A stretch of 64,000 nt of DNA from the NCBI RefSeq assembly GCF_016086655.4, contig NC_052136.2:51266492-51330491 (forward strand). Direction: 5' to 3'. Shown piece by piece: positions 45,386 through 57,493 of the stretch (position 1 is the first letter of the stretch; each line of letters begins with the position of its first letter). Both the position numbers and the translations under genes were made by a program. Source of the stretch: Lepeophtheirus salmonis. Lineage: Eukaryota; Arthropoda; Copepoda; Siphonostomatoida; Caligidae. Below the pieces are notes generated by a model. It saw only the letters and a program-made list of their open reading frames with translations. It had not been told where the DNA came from and did no database searches.

Positions 45386-48300
45386 CGAGTTTCTCAAACT
45401 GTATATTAAAGTTTGTCGATGCACAAAGGATGGTTGAAACAGAATTTTAAAAAATAATCACGAAACCTTCCCATATTAATGATAAAATTAAAATTAATTA
45501 ACCTTCCCCTGTTTGCTGCCCAACCCCGTAGATGTAAGTTTTATATAGATAGGTATTGAGATCGTTTATCTCTAAAGTCAAGAATATCGATGTTCATAGG
45601 TTTGGAATAAATTATTTCCATATTTTTATATCTTATCAGATTGGGATCGTTGAACTCTTCAACTCCAATTAAATATTCTTAAATTGTGTAAATTAAACCC
45701 TTTTAAATGAATAATTGTGCAAAAGTTGACGAAAATAGAGATGTTGCCTAACTTCAATCTGATTGGAAATGTTTTTTGTTTTTTTACTTAGAAGAAAGGT
45801 TGAGAGAAAAATACTCAAGTTTCTCCACTGGGATCATGTTTTTTCGGGGCTTCCCGGAGTTTATCACACACCTCCAACAAATACCAGGAAAATCTCGAAT
45901 TTAATTATGTTAATAAATATAAGCTTCATTTAATTAAATAATTTAACAAATAAAATGTCTAATGCAGGTTTGTCATGGCTGCTCACATCAATCCTGACAA
46001 CATGTCATAACAGCTAATCTTATAATCTTGGGATCTCGCTGAAAAGACCATTTTCGATAAATGAAATCCGTAATACATGCAATGAAGATTGGTATATGTC
46101 AAATAACATGAAAATTTACTCAGTATTCTTTGATCAACTGTCGCTTTTCCTACAACTCTTGCCTCTTACTAATGTTCTATTATTGGTTGAACTAAAAAAG
46201 ATTATTTCGTCATATATTATATATACCTATGTTATTGTGTATTAATAGTATTCTGCGTATAAATAGTATTTGGGAGAATGACGTAACGGGTGAACTTCAA
46301 ACTGCCTTTTCGTTTCTTTTTGGGGAAAACGTTGAAAGATTTTCGGAACTTAGAAGGACTTTCATTTTATTTCATTATAATAGCATCCAAATTATGAAGG
46401 AATAAAATTAAAATAAAAAATATGAAAATTAAATAAATTGTTTTAAAAATAGGGTACTCATTATAGAATTCATCCAGAGTAAAGGAATTTTTATACTATA
46501 ATATATGATTATACAGGCCAACATTATTTTTTAGGTATTATTTAATTAAAGGCCTAATGAAACTAAATATATTTAAAGATTGAACTTTCCTTCTATGTGT
46601 CACTTTTTTTTACTCTTCTCCGACACATTTTCCTTCTCTCATTTATATTCTTAATTAATTTTGAAAGGTAATAAATTAACCTCTCTATGCATATACTTTA
46701 GCGAATTATTTTAAAAATTAATGCAAAGAACATAAAAACTTTTTATTTCGACAACTTTGCAAAAGGGTTTGATTTAACCTCTATAAAAATCATTTTTAAG
46801 GAACGTGATTTAACAAAACGACAATGTCTTCTAATCATAGAATTGATAACTTTTAGATATTGAATCGATCTCAAAGATGACATTCCTTAGACCGAGAACC
46901 TAAAAAAAAGATGGCATCGGCATTTTGATTTATAGTGACAAATATCTAGCAGCAGAATTTAGCATTAGAGATAGTTTTTTAAATTCTTTTTGGTTTGTTA
47001 CAAGGCGAATTTTGACTTTGATTATTTGGAAACTAACTTCTTTTGACTCACATCTGTTCATTAAAGGGTAATCAACAAAATCGTGAGGAGAAGTGTTGTA
47101 TATGAAGCATCTATATTTACACGAATAAAAATATATCAATAATGTCAATCAAAATTTGACGATAAAAAGTAAATTTAGCCCGTTTAAAATTCCACACGTT
47201 TATTTAACAAATTTTAATTCTGACATAGAAAGAAGATCAAGTAATTCAATGAATTTGTTGGCTACTGTCTATGCTTCAAACGATAGTTTTTTGATAATAA
47301 CACGTCATAAAATAACAAAATTCTCCAGCATGGAACAAACTTTTATAATGATGAAAAGTCGCTAAACCTATTGATAAATGACGATTAGCTCTATTTTGAT
47401 AAATAATGCCAATGGTAGAATCAGATTGAAACATAGGTCTGTCTTTGTATATATTGTATAATTATATGGATACAAACTAGTGGAGGTGAGCCGGCTTCCA
47501 AGTTTTGACTAATGTGTATTGTACCCATAAGTGGCAATTCATAATATTCTGAAGACGTAAAATTAACCCTTCAATCTCTCCTTGGATAAACCCTCATTTT
47601 TTCCAGCATCTTTGAAATTATAACCGATAGAAAGCTAAGCCCCCATAGTTTCTAATTTGGCAGCTTTAAAGTAGGAAATAATTCAAATGAAATAGAATTC
47701 TTAGCCAAATGTTATCTTCTGCTATAGCCAGTTCTGCCAAAGAAGGTAAAGACGTAGTCCTGTTGAGGTACATACGGGATAATTCACATGTAATATAAGT
47801 CAATTCATTTTTGCAAGGAAAGATTATGCAATTGCTTCTAGAATTTAGAAAGCCACACATTTACTTGCAAAAATTTAGATTCATAGGGGCCATCCCTTAC
47901 TCATTTGTATTCATCACTCAAAACGTGGACCAATTCTACTACTTTATATCCCATCACCACAGCAGAAATATTTTGATACCATAGTCCTAGAGAAAGTTTC
48001 ATCGTTATATTTTGCACAAGGAGTACTAGAGAAGAGGAGAGCCACTTAAATAGCAAGTAAAGGTACTCAGGCCTATATTTTAAAAAAGAAGAGAGATAAA
48101 AAATAAAGAAGCGTTATAATTTACTTAACACTCTTATTTTATAAACCATATTAATCAATTATTTTGTAAGATATTTTTAAATGAAACCCATTTCCTTATT
48201 TTGGGTTTTTGGGAGACAGACTAGCCCACCTATTTCTGAGGGCAGTATAAAGTAAATTAATAGACAGACTTTATAACTTGGAGCCAACAAAGAATTCAGA

Positions 48301-48390
48301 GCATATTAGTAGATCCTTACTTAATACATTTTTTTAATTATTTAATTTTCTTATTTTTCTACAATTATTATCATTTTGTACCCTTTTCCT
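45386..48390. other. No gene recognised; some coding-like scraps on the minus strand
   Basis: Minus-strand frames at 47148-46930 (SPHDFVDYPLMNRCESKEV) and 47860-47666 (CELSRMYLNRTTSLPSLAEL) have ordinary composition but no domain I can name. They may belong to an older relic upstream or downstream of the P-superfamily element. Nothing else stands out. Confidence 0.4.
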
Positions 48391-48398
48391 TCCTTCCC

Positions 48399-50907
48399 TT
48401 ATTTCGTTATGAATGCCCGAAACAATGTTTTTTCTAAACAATTGCAAAATGAATTAACGATTTTATAAAATAGATGTTTGAAGATATGGTCATTATTACA
48501 TACTTTTGTAATAGTTATTTCTCCCAATTCAGTTCCTTTTAACTTTATTTTCAAAGCGATTCTCTTTAGATCATTTTCCCCTCCATCTTCCAAAATAATT
48601 TTGGGACTTTCTATGCCAGTGCATAAATAATGCCATGTATTTTTTTTACGAGGCTTCTTGAAATATATCCACTTACATAAAAAATTATATTACTTTCGTC
48701 GTCCTGAAGTAATTCAGGGTATGCTTCATTTAAGAGTACTAAAAGGGAGTCTGCCTCCTCCTTGATCTCAACAGTAATTTCATTTGACGGATAAAAGCTA
48801 GTTTTAATTTCGGTAAGTGACATATAATAGAATTTAAGGATCAGGGATTTTAACCTAAAAGTTTTTTTCTTCTTCGACAAACTGTCGTACACTCATAAAG
48901 TAATTAGCTCCATATAGTTGTCTGTAGTATCCAAAACGCCTCTCTATAGTATCATTTTTTATTGTTCCAAGCAAAATGTAATCCACGATTTTCATATTTA
49001 AGAGGTATCCAGTTATTTCTCTCAATGCTGCAGTCGTATGAATGGCACAAAAGAATGTTTCATTAGTTAAGCTTTATGATATCACTATTTATTGATTTTT
49101 CTACCTGCTGTAGTTGTTCTAACATTTATGATATTGAACCATGTTCTTATGATTTTCAAGAATGATGAAGTTTCCTTCCAATGGGGATACTTATTTGAAT
49201 AAAACAACAAGGCTTCAATTGTTGATTCATGAAAGAAAGAGTCAGCAAGTTTTACGTAGCACCTCTCTATGGATCTTGGGTCAAAAACCTTTTGATTCAA
49301 CTTGCATGCATATGTAAGACCTTTTCCAAGTTCAAGACTGTACAGGTCTTGGATATGTTTCATCTTTGGTTTTATCACATTACCATCAAAGTCTGGACAT
49401 TCAAATTCCTTCTTGTTTAAAAAGTTAGAATAATCATTTTTGAATAAATGTATCTTTTAAAAAAACTCTTTTTTAAAGTAAATACACTTGACTTCCCTCC
49501 TTATTGTTATTTGGCACTGATCAAATTTCATCTCTCCTCGACATCATTCGTAAAAGAAAATTTTATCTATTGGAACTGTGTCCGTCTACTGATACAGCAG
49601 TTACATCAAATCGGATTTCAGTTAATGCCGATAATATGTCTGAATACTTGGAACATATTGTCTTAGAGTCGGTCTTGAAAATGGGGATCAAAGCAACTAT
49701 ATCTTAATAGGAACCAGCAATACTTCTTATCATGTAGCACAGGAGGGTTTTTGTCACTTCATTGTTCTCGCTTACAAATACTTTGCCACCAGCATATTCA
49801 GCATATTTCTCACAATATACTTCATCTACCATCAGACTTACCATCTTCTCTCTTTCTGTCAAGCAAGCAATTCTTGCTTTCAGATACTTTTTGGAATCGT
49901 CAGTTAATCCAGTGACAAGTGAGATGAAGGATGAAATTATTTTTAAATGTGATGGAGAGGGTAAACAACATATATTGTTATTAGCTTACTGTTTATAGAG
50001 AGTAGTTGAAGTGATAGGAGTATTATAATTTGATTTAGCGACAGCAATAATAAAAGAAGAATATCTACCGACTTTTATATTTTTCGAGCAAGGTTGAATA
50101 TGTTTTGATACAAAATCCATCCTATTTTTTGGATCATCACTTTCCATTTTTTCCTTTGCTTCATTCAACAACTGAACTGCTAAGTTTATTTTGTCCATTG
50201 GATTTTATTCGTCTCCTGAATTTTTCAGGAATTATGTTTATTAGCTCCGAAAAGAGCGAAATTGTATTTTTACAGATATGAGACACTTTGAAGGAAGCAA
50301 TTCTATAACCATTGACCCAAATTGACAAGTCCATGCTCTCCATCACCTCTTATCAACACTTTACCTATGGAGATGCAATTTCATCTTGCACAGCAAGATG
50401 AAATTTTGGCTGCTAATAATATTAATAGATATAACACCAGCAGGCAGTTCATGTTCCAATATACCCTTCTGAATATGTCCGAGAGAGTTTATCTTGTGTT
50501 TGTTTAAAAACAATTGGGATTTATTCTCCATTACCTCCTCTTATGTATCATTCTTTACTTGAAAAAAATACTGGCCTGCTTTGAGTAATCTTTCGTGATA
50601 AATAAGCTGAAAGGTTGTGAAATTGGGATGGAATGGCGTCCTCTTCCAAACAATGGATGGTCAGAGATTTAGAATTCCTCTTTCTGTATTTGTTTGTATC
50701 CTCGTGATTACTCTAGAAGTCACTCGAAAGGAAATTTCGACTACAGACTACTGAATTCTTTGATGGCTCCTAGTTATCACGATGTATTGCTCGGATCCGT
50801 TTTTGGCGAATATTGGGAGGTCTCGGAAATGCATGAAAGCTGACGTTGTTAATCTCGCGACGTTTGTACCCACTCTTGCATCCTATTGCTACACATTTAT
50901 TAACCAT
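48399..50907 (-). pseudogene. P-superfamily (THAP9-like) transposase pseudogene
   Basis: From ATG 50907 the minus strand encodes a THAP zinc-finger domain, MVNKCVAIGCKSGYKRRE...FHAFPRP...VVCSRNF...LEEDAIPSQF, ending near 50619. It has two in-frame stops, and the usual zinc-binding His of C-x2-H is Asn. WVNGYRIASFKVSHIC (about 50310) follows. The RNase H-like core shows LTEREKMVSLMVDEVY (about 49870-49820, first catalytic Asp) and FDVTAVSVDGHSSNR (about 49610-49568, second Asp), with a stop between and a 1-nt frameshift after. CPDFDGNVIKPKMKHIQDLY and FHESTIEALLFYSNKYPHW (49410-49190) match the insertion domain. FYVSGYISRSLVKK (about 48690-48650) is the C-terminal GY(I/V)(A/S)R motif, followed by IFKHLFYKIVNSFC. 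It is nearly complete in order but dead: at least three stops and two shifts. I could not define terminal repeats. Confidence 0.85.
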
Positions 50908-51369
50908 CTGTAAAATAATTAAGCATTTAATTATTTAAATTGCAAAAATTGAAGTAAAAATGATTTTAAATAAAACTTCTTGCACTTCACTGTTATAAAT
51001 ATATTATAATAAATCTTCATTAACGACGATAATGAATTGGAATTATTCCTTGATTTTTTGAATTTCCAGCGTGGATTTATATTTTAATTTTACAGCACAC
51101 TTCCCAATGCACTCAATAGACTATACATCTGATAGGTACTGATATAAAAAGAAAAGAGAAACAGTTATAGACAATAGTGTACTTTAGGACGGAGTTCGTA
51201 GAAATAAAAATGAAAAAAGAAGAACTGTATTGTCCTCATTTTAGAAGTTCTTCTTTTAGTAGTAGTATAGAAACCTTATTTTATTTACGAGAAGGAATTT
51301 GATTATCTCTCAAAGTTGATTTTCAGAATTTGCTTCCATCGTTAAAGTAATATCAACAGCACAATTTAA

Positions 51370-51930
51370 AAAAAAAAACGAATCCATGTTTGAAAGACGT
51401 CAAGTTATTTTATCGATTGCGAATATAAAAGGTAGGGTGAAAAAAGAATTCCTTTTCTGCAAATCTTCTTTTCCCTTAGAATTCATTACAACGAAGTTAT
51501 TGAGACACTTCTATCAAGCAATTCTTCTTAACAGGGTTGAAAAACATTTGAATAAAGATCTCTAATGAATTTCAAAATGTGACAATGACCTACGAGGTGG
51601 AATGTTGAAGGAAAATCAAATACTACCAAAGCACCAAAATTACAACTCTTTTTTAAAGATTTCATTGCAGTAATGGTATTACTCGAAATATCCGTCATTT
51701 TTAAATTTTTGAGGAACCCTTTCTGCTCTTCCGTATACAACACTCTGGGTAAAAATAGGTATGCCTAATTTAAAATGACAGCATTTCTTGCTTTTGCAAG
51801 AGAACCTGGCAGAGTTCCTACTTTTTGTATAGATTTCACTATTATTAAGAGATATGGAGATTTTTCTTCCCCAGCAATAGAAAATATTCGTTCACACAAT
51901 CCGTCAGGACCAGACACTTTATTATTTTTT
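51370..51930 (-). pseudogene. Non-LTR retrotransposon reverse transcriptase relic
   Basis: Minus-strand frames read NKVSGPDGLCERIFSIAGEE (about 51927-51868; usual K.PGPDG), then GTLPGSLAKARNAVILN, LPRVLYTEEQKGFLKNLKM (about 51755-51695; usual L...Q.GF..GR) and FGALVVFDFPSTFHLVGH (about 51650-51590). The last corresponds to the A motif, usually DF..AFD..., here with the catalytic Asp region changed. After a shift comes FFTLPFIFAIDKIT (about 51445-51405), matching QG.PLSP.LF..AID, before the missing (F/Y)ADD box. Minus-strand DNA upstream to about 52.9 kb has further scraps (SKFIKSQNRKANRQQDVRNF near 52255-52196) that may be the 5' part. The clade is undetermined. Confidence 0.65.
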
Positions 51931-53009
51931 AATTATTTCTTAATATAATTAATGATGTTATGCATAGTGAATAATCCTCCATAAAATATTTTGCAAGCTT
52001 ATCATGGATATAAGTTCATTTTTCTTAATGTTACTTTATGATTTTTTTTTTCACAATTTTTTTTTTTTTTTTTTGAAGGAGTTTAGTTTTTATTTTAGGA
52101 TAACATTCAACATCAATATTCTTTTTCATCTCAGCTCCAGGTCTTTCAAAGATTCTGAAGAAATTCACCAAGTCCGTAGTGTAATTTTTCTTAAAAGAAA
52201 ATTACGAACATCTTGTTGTCTATTAGCTTTTCTATTTTGAGATTTAATAAACTTGGCTACAATTTTACAAACAATCTGCAAGAGTCATGCATAAGTTTTT
52301 CTTCTAGAACAAGGACTAAATCCTAAAAAAAATTGATTTCTTTTAAAGTTATCTTCGCTTGAAATCCATATCAGTAGTTTCTAGGAATATAATGGCTATT
52401 TTGTGAAAATTATGTTCTATATAGAGCTATTTAATATGTTTAACTAAAATTGAAAAAAATAGAACGAAATCTATTTCTACCACTCCAGACCAGATTAAGT
52501 TTTTGGTCAAATCTACTGAATTGAATAGAGAAGTTAGTTTCCATATTATTACACGATGGGGTAGTAACATGCTAGATGGTCAATATTTACCAAATCTCCA
52601 ATTCATATAATCAAAAAGTTATCGACTGTCATTTCTTGCTCTTATTTGTTTTTTTCGAGGATTCCAATTTTAGATCTAGATTATTTTGCGATTCACGTCT
52701 GTACCTTTTGTTCAAAGATTGAGACCTAAATCGACCATTGGAAGAAGCTCCATCGTTTTTATGTTCCTTTAAAGCTTTAAGATTAGTTTTGGAATGAATA
52801 CTTCCAGAGTCCAGAGTAGATTAACTACTTCCAGTTTAGATTCCGAGTTATTATTACTTGTATTATTTGAGAATAACGTATGTAATTCGTTTAAAGGTGG
52901 GTCCCCCCATCTATCGTACGTGTACACGTATACGTATTTATAATAGGTTAAATAAAAAGCTCTGAGCGTTTTTTTATTTTATTTTGACAATAAAAATAAG
53001 ATAGTTAGG
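51931..53009 (-). other. Probable 5' part of the same retroposon relic, unassigned
   Basis: Contains minus-strand coding-like scraps without nameable domains, a T run of 18 at 52057-52074 and several stops. The plus-strand 78-codon frame at 52004-52240 is Phe-rich from that run and not a gene. Confidence 0.35.
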
Positions 53010-53301
53010 ATTATCCGATTTAAATGGTTCCAAATTCCAAACGGTTTTATGGCTAATTTTCAGTTCCTGGACAATGAAATAATTGCTTACATCCCGGTCC
53101 AACTCTAAGATTTTCGTTATTTTATCGACATTTTCAACGTCTATATAACTAGAACAGAATCGTTGGAACCACCGCTTTGCTGTTGCATTCGTTACTGTAT
53201 TGGGTTCATAAACATCAAATTTTTTTTTGGTTGCCCACCTTTCCCCCTTGGTCCTAGTGATACTAAAGAATGTGTCGAATTTTTCCTTTTTTTACTTCCA
53301 T
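53010..53301 (-). pseudogene. Mariner transposase N-terminal fragment
   Basis: From ATG 53301 the minus strand reads MEVKKGKIRHIL, a stop, then KFDVYEPNTVTNATAKRWFQ, RFCSSYIDVEN and VDKITKILELDRDVSNYFIV, QELKISHKTVWN. These are the two helix-turn-helix motifs of a mariner transposase, with the usual (AT)A.RWF.RF and HVS...IA.EL.ISH.TV patterns. The D.PRSGRP linker between them is deleted. Nothing catalytic follows. It is distinct from the CGAGGGT family next door. Confidence 0.75.
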
Positions 53302-53474
53302 TTTGTACGTTGTAACACATACTTCCCCAAACACAAAACTTTAAATGATTTTTTATGTGTACGATTAACCTTTAAGCATACTTTCAGACTTTGTTATGCA
53401 ATGTATTAAACGTGAGATATAGCTCACTAAATACATCTAGTAAAAAACACTCAGAACATTTCACTTAATATATA

Positions 53475-53852
53475 AACGAGGGGTATTTGAAAAGTTTCTG
53501 ACATTAACATAAAAATACCAGCACTCGTAAATAAAAGTTAGTCACATCTTTCTAGCATTTGTTGAGAGTTAGTCACCATACCTTTGGACATTTTGGTCAC
53601 ACGGTTGTTATAACTTTCGTTTGAGTGAGTTAATGTGAAGGGAAAAAAATATGAATTCTTATTTTTCCACAGAGTCAACATGTAACTCAACACAATCCTC
53701 GAAGCGAAGTTACAGACAGGACAGGTATCAGGGATGGAAGCATCGCAGGGAGAAGTGTGTAAAGTCAAAATGAGACTATATGTGACTAGTTTTTATATAC
53801 AAGTGCTGCCATCTTCACGTTGAGGTCGTAAACTTTTCAGACTACCCTCCTA
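53475..53852 (+). mobile_element. Mariner-derived MITE (about 380 bp)
   Basis: The left end ACGAGGGGTATTTGAAAAGT then TTCTGAC and the right end AAACTTTTCAGACTACCCTC then CTA are inverted repeats of the CGAGGGTSGTCTGAAAAGTTT family. The left 170 bp (AGCACTCGTAAATAAAAGTT; TTTGAGTGAGTTAATGTGAA) match the 5' untranslated part of the 9.97-kb element. The right part (GATGGAAGCATCGCAGGGAG) matches its C-terminal coding end. All catalytic coding sequence is gone. The 76-codon minus frame across it is a shadow. Confidence 0.8.
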
Positions 53853-54204
53853 TTAACTATTGTTAGTTGAGATAAGGAAGTCTCCTTGAGAGCAACTCTT
53901 CTTCAGATAACATATATACTGTTCTATATACATATCTACACATACGAGCGATGTGGTAAACCGTCTTAACACCAAATTTTCGTCAACTTGAGTTTGTGGT
54001 AGTTGATGCCTTTGAATACAATCTATTAGGCAGATCAGGTTTTTTTTCCTTCCCTTCGTTTATCTACTGAAATTTTTATCCTGAGCTTAGAGAACAACAC
54101 TTTCACTTGTCCAGCAGTTCTGTTCAGCCTTTTGGGTTGTTGTTAAAAACTAATATCACACTCAATTTAACTCTTCAATTAACCACAAAAACAAATTTAA
54201 AATG
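53853..54204. other. No gene recognised
   Basis: AT-rich spacer between the mariner MITE and a dispersed repeat. Confidence 0.5.
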
Positions 54205-54765
54205 TAAATAGCATGCTTATAACTCGAGTTATTATTGTTTAAAGTTGAAAACATGCTTTTTCTTCAAAAGTTCATAGCTTCAAGACGAATATATTAAAAA
54301 GTTTTAAAATATCTTATTTCATAGCTGAAAGTCTGAACTTATTTTTCTTTTTTTTAAAGAGCCTTTCCAACAAAACTCTTTATTCTTTTCAATTTGAGAT
54401 AAGGCCATGATAATAATTCAAGGATAAAACTAATTTTTAAATTGATTTCATAAGAAAAGTCCATATATTTTTATTCCAAAGCTTAAAGGAAGAGAGAGAA
54501 AAAGGAGGGGATAGAACATAAAAGGGTTAAATGAAATCCCTCTTGAGAGTAAGATCCCAAATTCGGGATTGGTGATCATCAATAGAGAAGATCGCATGTG
54601 TGGGAAGGAATCCCTGGCAACAAAATCCCTGCTGAATTGGCCCTGACCACTAGTCTATGATTTTGTCAGGATTTGCTTCGAGAGTTCCCTTGAATGTCCG
54701 TCTTTTGGAGTCTCTCACTCACTAAGGATCTGCAACAACTCATCAGGGGTTTTAAGGAGCTTGGG
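54205..54765 (+). repeat. Dispersed repeat, copy 2 (partner at 32015-32415)
   Basis: Same blocks as the 32-kb copy: TAACTCGAGTTATTATTGTT; GTTCATAGCTTCAAGACGAA; AAAAAGTTTTAAAATATC; AGGATTTGCTTCGAGAGTTC then CCTTGAATGT. About 170 bp near 54500-54670 is absent from the other copy. Within it one plus-strand frame reads WEGIPGNKIPAELALTTSL, faintly like the GIPGN..AD.LA motif of retroposon RNase H domains. That may be chance. Confidence 0.6.
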
Positions 54766-55516
54766 AGAGTGTTTTCAATAAATAAATTCATTTTAATTCC
54801 TTAAGAAGTTCATTACACAATTATTTATTTCAATTCTTTCTTTCATTTCATAACCATTTCACTAATAGAAAGAGAAAAAAACCGACATTTTTGGTCTATA
54901 AAAACAAAGAGGGAAAATTATAATGTTCATGTATAATATTTTGCTTGAATAATCTTATCCCGATTAAAATATATAATAAAAAGCATGTTTTCATTCATGT
55001 AATAGTAAAATGAAAGTTCCAAAAGTGTGGAAGAAGGAGAAGTTAGGATTTGTAGTGGACCAACTAATTTGGTCCTTTAAAGAAGTGTGTTATATTATAT
55101 AGAACAAATCAGTGGTCAATAGGTTTTCCTATTACTAGGAGTGTAATTAATAGAGTTGACGATTTTGTAAGGCAAAAAAGAGAACGAGGAGAAGGGAGAG
55201 CAAGCCTTAGGGTATTACTGAATTAAGACTCTTGTTAATATTTGTTGGCTGGTATATGATTTTGGGAAGATAAAATTAATTACTGGTATAAAAAGGAGAA
55301 TCTTTTATGTTTAAAACAGCATTACTCCAGGGAAAATATTGTTATTATATTTAACTTCATATATATACTTATTATATATATTTTTTTAAATACACCAAAG
55401 ATATGCGAGAATGCTTACTTCTGAGGGATAAATTAACACCAGAACGATTTTTTAAATATTGAAAAACATAATAATTTTCTTTTTCTAACTATTAAATGTA
55501 GTTTTTCAATATAAAC
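54766..55516. other. No gene recognised
   Basis: AT-rich, with purine-rich stretches near 55150-55200. Nothing coding. Confidence 0.5.
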
Positions 55517-55746
55517 ATTAGGGTGATGCAGTTGTCCCAACATTAAAAAGAATCAGCAAAACCAAATTTTGGTACTGCATCTATGTAAGTAGAACACAAA
55601 TATCATTTTTTTGCAAATTTGACAAACGTTACCTCCAGCACAATTGGCATTTCTAAACATGTATGAAGCAAAAAAAAAAAATTGTGCGTTATTTTAAAAA
55701 CATGTTTATCAATAAAATATTTATATGAACAAAAAACAACTATATT

Positions 55747-55780
<34 letters not shown>

Positions 55781-56455
55781 TGACTATAATTTATTTGATT
55801 CTAGAGAGCAATAAGTAATTGCACCTACACTGTTTATTAAATATAATAGACATTATTAAACTTCAGTTCAGAGAAGAAGAATAATAATAATAATAGTTTT
55901 TCTTTTCTAGCTATTTTTTTTTTTTTTTACTAATTATCATCTTTATATAATAATATAACTTAATAATTATTATTAAATTAGTAACTAGTTGACACATATA
56001 TATTCATTCGTATATTTTTAAATACCAACTAATTTAGTTGTGCTTTCTGTTTCTTTGATTTGGGTGGGAATGTCTCAAGGCATAAGTAGTCCTGTCTTTT
56101 GGGAGGGGGGGCTGGACTACAACACTCTCTAAATCTGGTTATATTTCTTGTTAGAATATAAATAAAATATTTAAATAACTAAATTTTACGAGAATCATTA
56201 ATAAGAAAAAAAGCAAGCATCATAACCTTTTTTGTTCATACAAATATTTAATTCTAAACATGTTTTTAAAATAATGCATAATTTTTTTATTTATTTCATA
56301 ATTGTTGAGTATTGTAATTGTGCTAGAGGTAAAGATTAACCTAATTTGTTACGATTTTGTAATCATGTTCTACTTACTTAGATGCAGTACCAAAATTAAG
56401 TCCCGCTGATTCTGAGAAAGACTCCTAATTTTAGGGGCAACTACAATACTCTAAT
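55517..56455. mobile_element. Fold-back DNA element with terminal inverted repeats of about 220 bp
   Basis: The left arm (55517 to about 55735) and right arm (about 56225-56455) are inverted copies. Left: ATTAGGGTGATGCAGTTGTC, then TTTTGGTACTGCATCTATGT, AAGTAGAACA, TTACCTCCAGCACAATT, TTATTTTAAAAACATGTTTA and ATATTTATATGAACAAAAAA. The reverse complement of the right arm reads ATTAGAGTATTGTAGTTGCC, then TTTTGGTACTGCATCTAAGT, AAGTAGAACA, TTACCTCTAGCACAATT, TTATTTTAAAAACATGTTTA and ATATTTGTATGAACAAAAAA. AAAC directly flanks both ends (55513-55516 and 56456-56459), a possible 4-bp target duplication. The 490-bp centre has a 32-nt T run and no coding frame. The superfamily is not identified. Confidence 0.8.
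55748..55779. repeat. Poly-T tract (32 nt)
   Basis: Longest homopolymer in the window, at the inner edge of the left arm of the fold-back element. Length in any assembly is uncertain. Confidence 0.9.
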
Positions 56456-57265
56456 AAACATGTCAACTATAGTCATTCTATAACAAATATCGATTTATCA
56501 ACAAGTCAAGATACAAAAAAATCGATGTCTTCAATACATGGTACTATTGTAAATTTATTGAAGAAAAAATCATAGAACGTTTGACCCTAATCATGTATGA
56601 ATTCTTCAAAAAGTATCCAAAATATCCGTATACTTTTTTTCAGAGGAGGGGATTTGGTCTCGAGCTCATATTTTAAAGACTTGCGACTTGACTTGACAGT
56701 TCAAACTTGACACTTTATTGTTTTTTAGGTCATTTTTAATAAATTTCCTATCAATTTTTTCAACTTTTTATAAGAGGTATTTAAAAAATGTTTGAATTTG
56801 GCATTGGATATAAAATACTATTTAAAGTATACTTCATGGGGATTTGAATTGAGATTCAAATCAAATTATTTCTTCTTTTCTTTTCATTACTTTGATTATT
56901 ATCCTCAGGAAATCCCTCTCCCCTTCTCCTCAAAAGAACCTGTTCTGTGTAGAAGCTTTTATATAAAAAAAGACAAAATTATATTTTATTAAGACAAAAA
57001 ATAAGAATGAACATAATCAAAAGTCAATTCAATCAAAAAACTTATTATTATCTAAAAAAATTAACAATATAAACCCTTCATCTCATTAGGAAATTGGATT
57101 TTTTCACATGTTAAGGGTAAACTATGTAATACATAACTCAATAAAAGCAGATTGAACAGTAAGAATGAGTTTTAAAGGAGAGCAGGCTTGACCTCCATGG
57201 ACAAACTGTTAGCTCAATCGGGGTATGTGCACATCAAGTCAAAAATATTTTATTTGCTGTTAAGC
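56456..57265. other. No gene recognised
   Basis: AT-rich; the 66-codon plus frame at 56792-56992 is Phe/Tyr-rich without a motif. Confidence 0.5.
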
Positions 57266-57493
57266 CTAAGGAAGAATGCATTGCCCTCCCCCCTCAATCC
57301 ATTTATTTATTGCTCTAGAAACAGTTACAAACTTTAAAGTAAATGCACCAATAGTCACCACTAACTCTGGCGAAACCCCAAAATTAATATTCAAGGAACG
57401 AATAGAAAGATGGAGTCCAACGACGGAAGAATTATTTAAAAAAATATTCATATCCCAGCCTAAAATGAGTTTGTTATAGATTGATGATGTCAT
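57266..57493. other. Unassigned coding-like segment, open on both strands
   Basis: Minus frame 57493-57266 (75 codons; KLILGWDMNIFLNNSSVVGL) and plus frame 57276-57479 (67 codons; GETPKLIFKERIERWSPTTE) occupy the same DNA. The plus reading has the more natural charge pattern. The minus reading lies in line with the retroposon relic upstream on that strand. I recognise neither. Confidence 0.3.
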
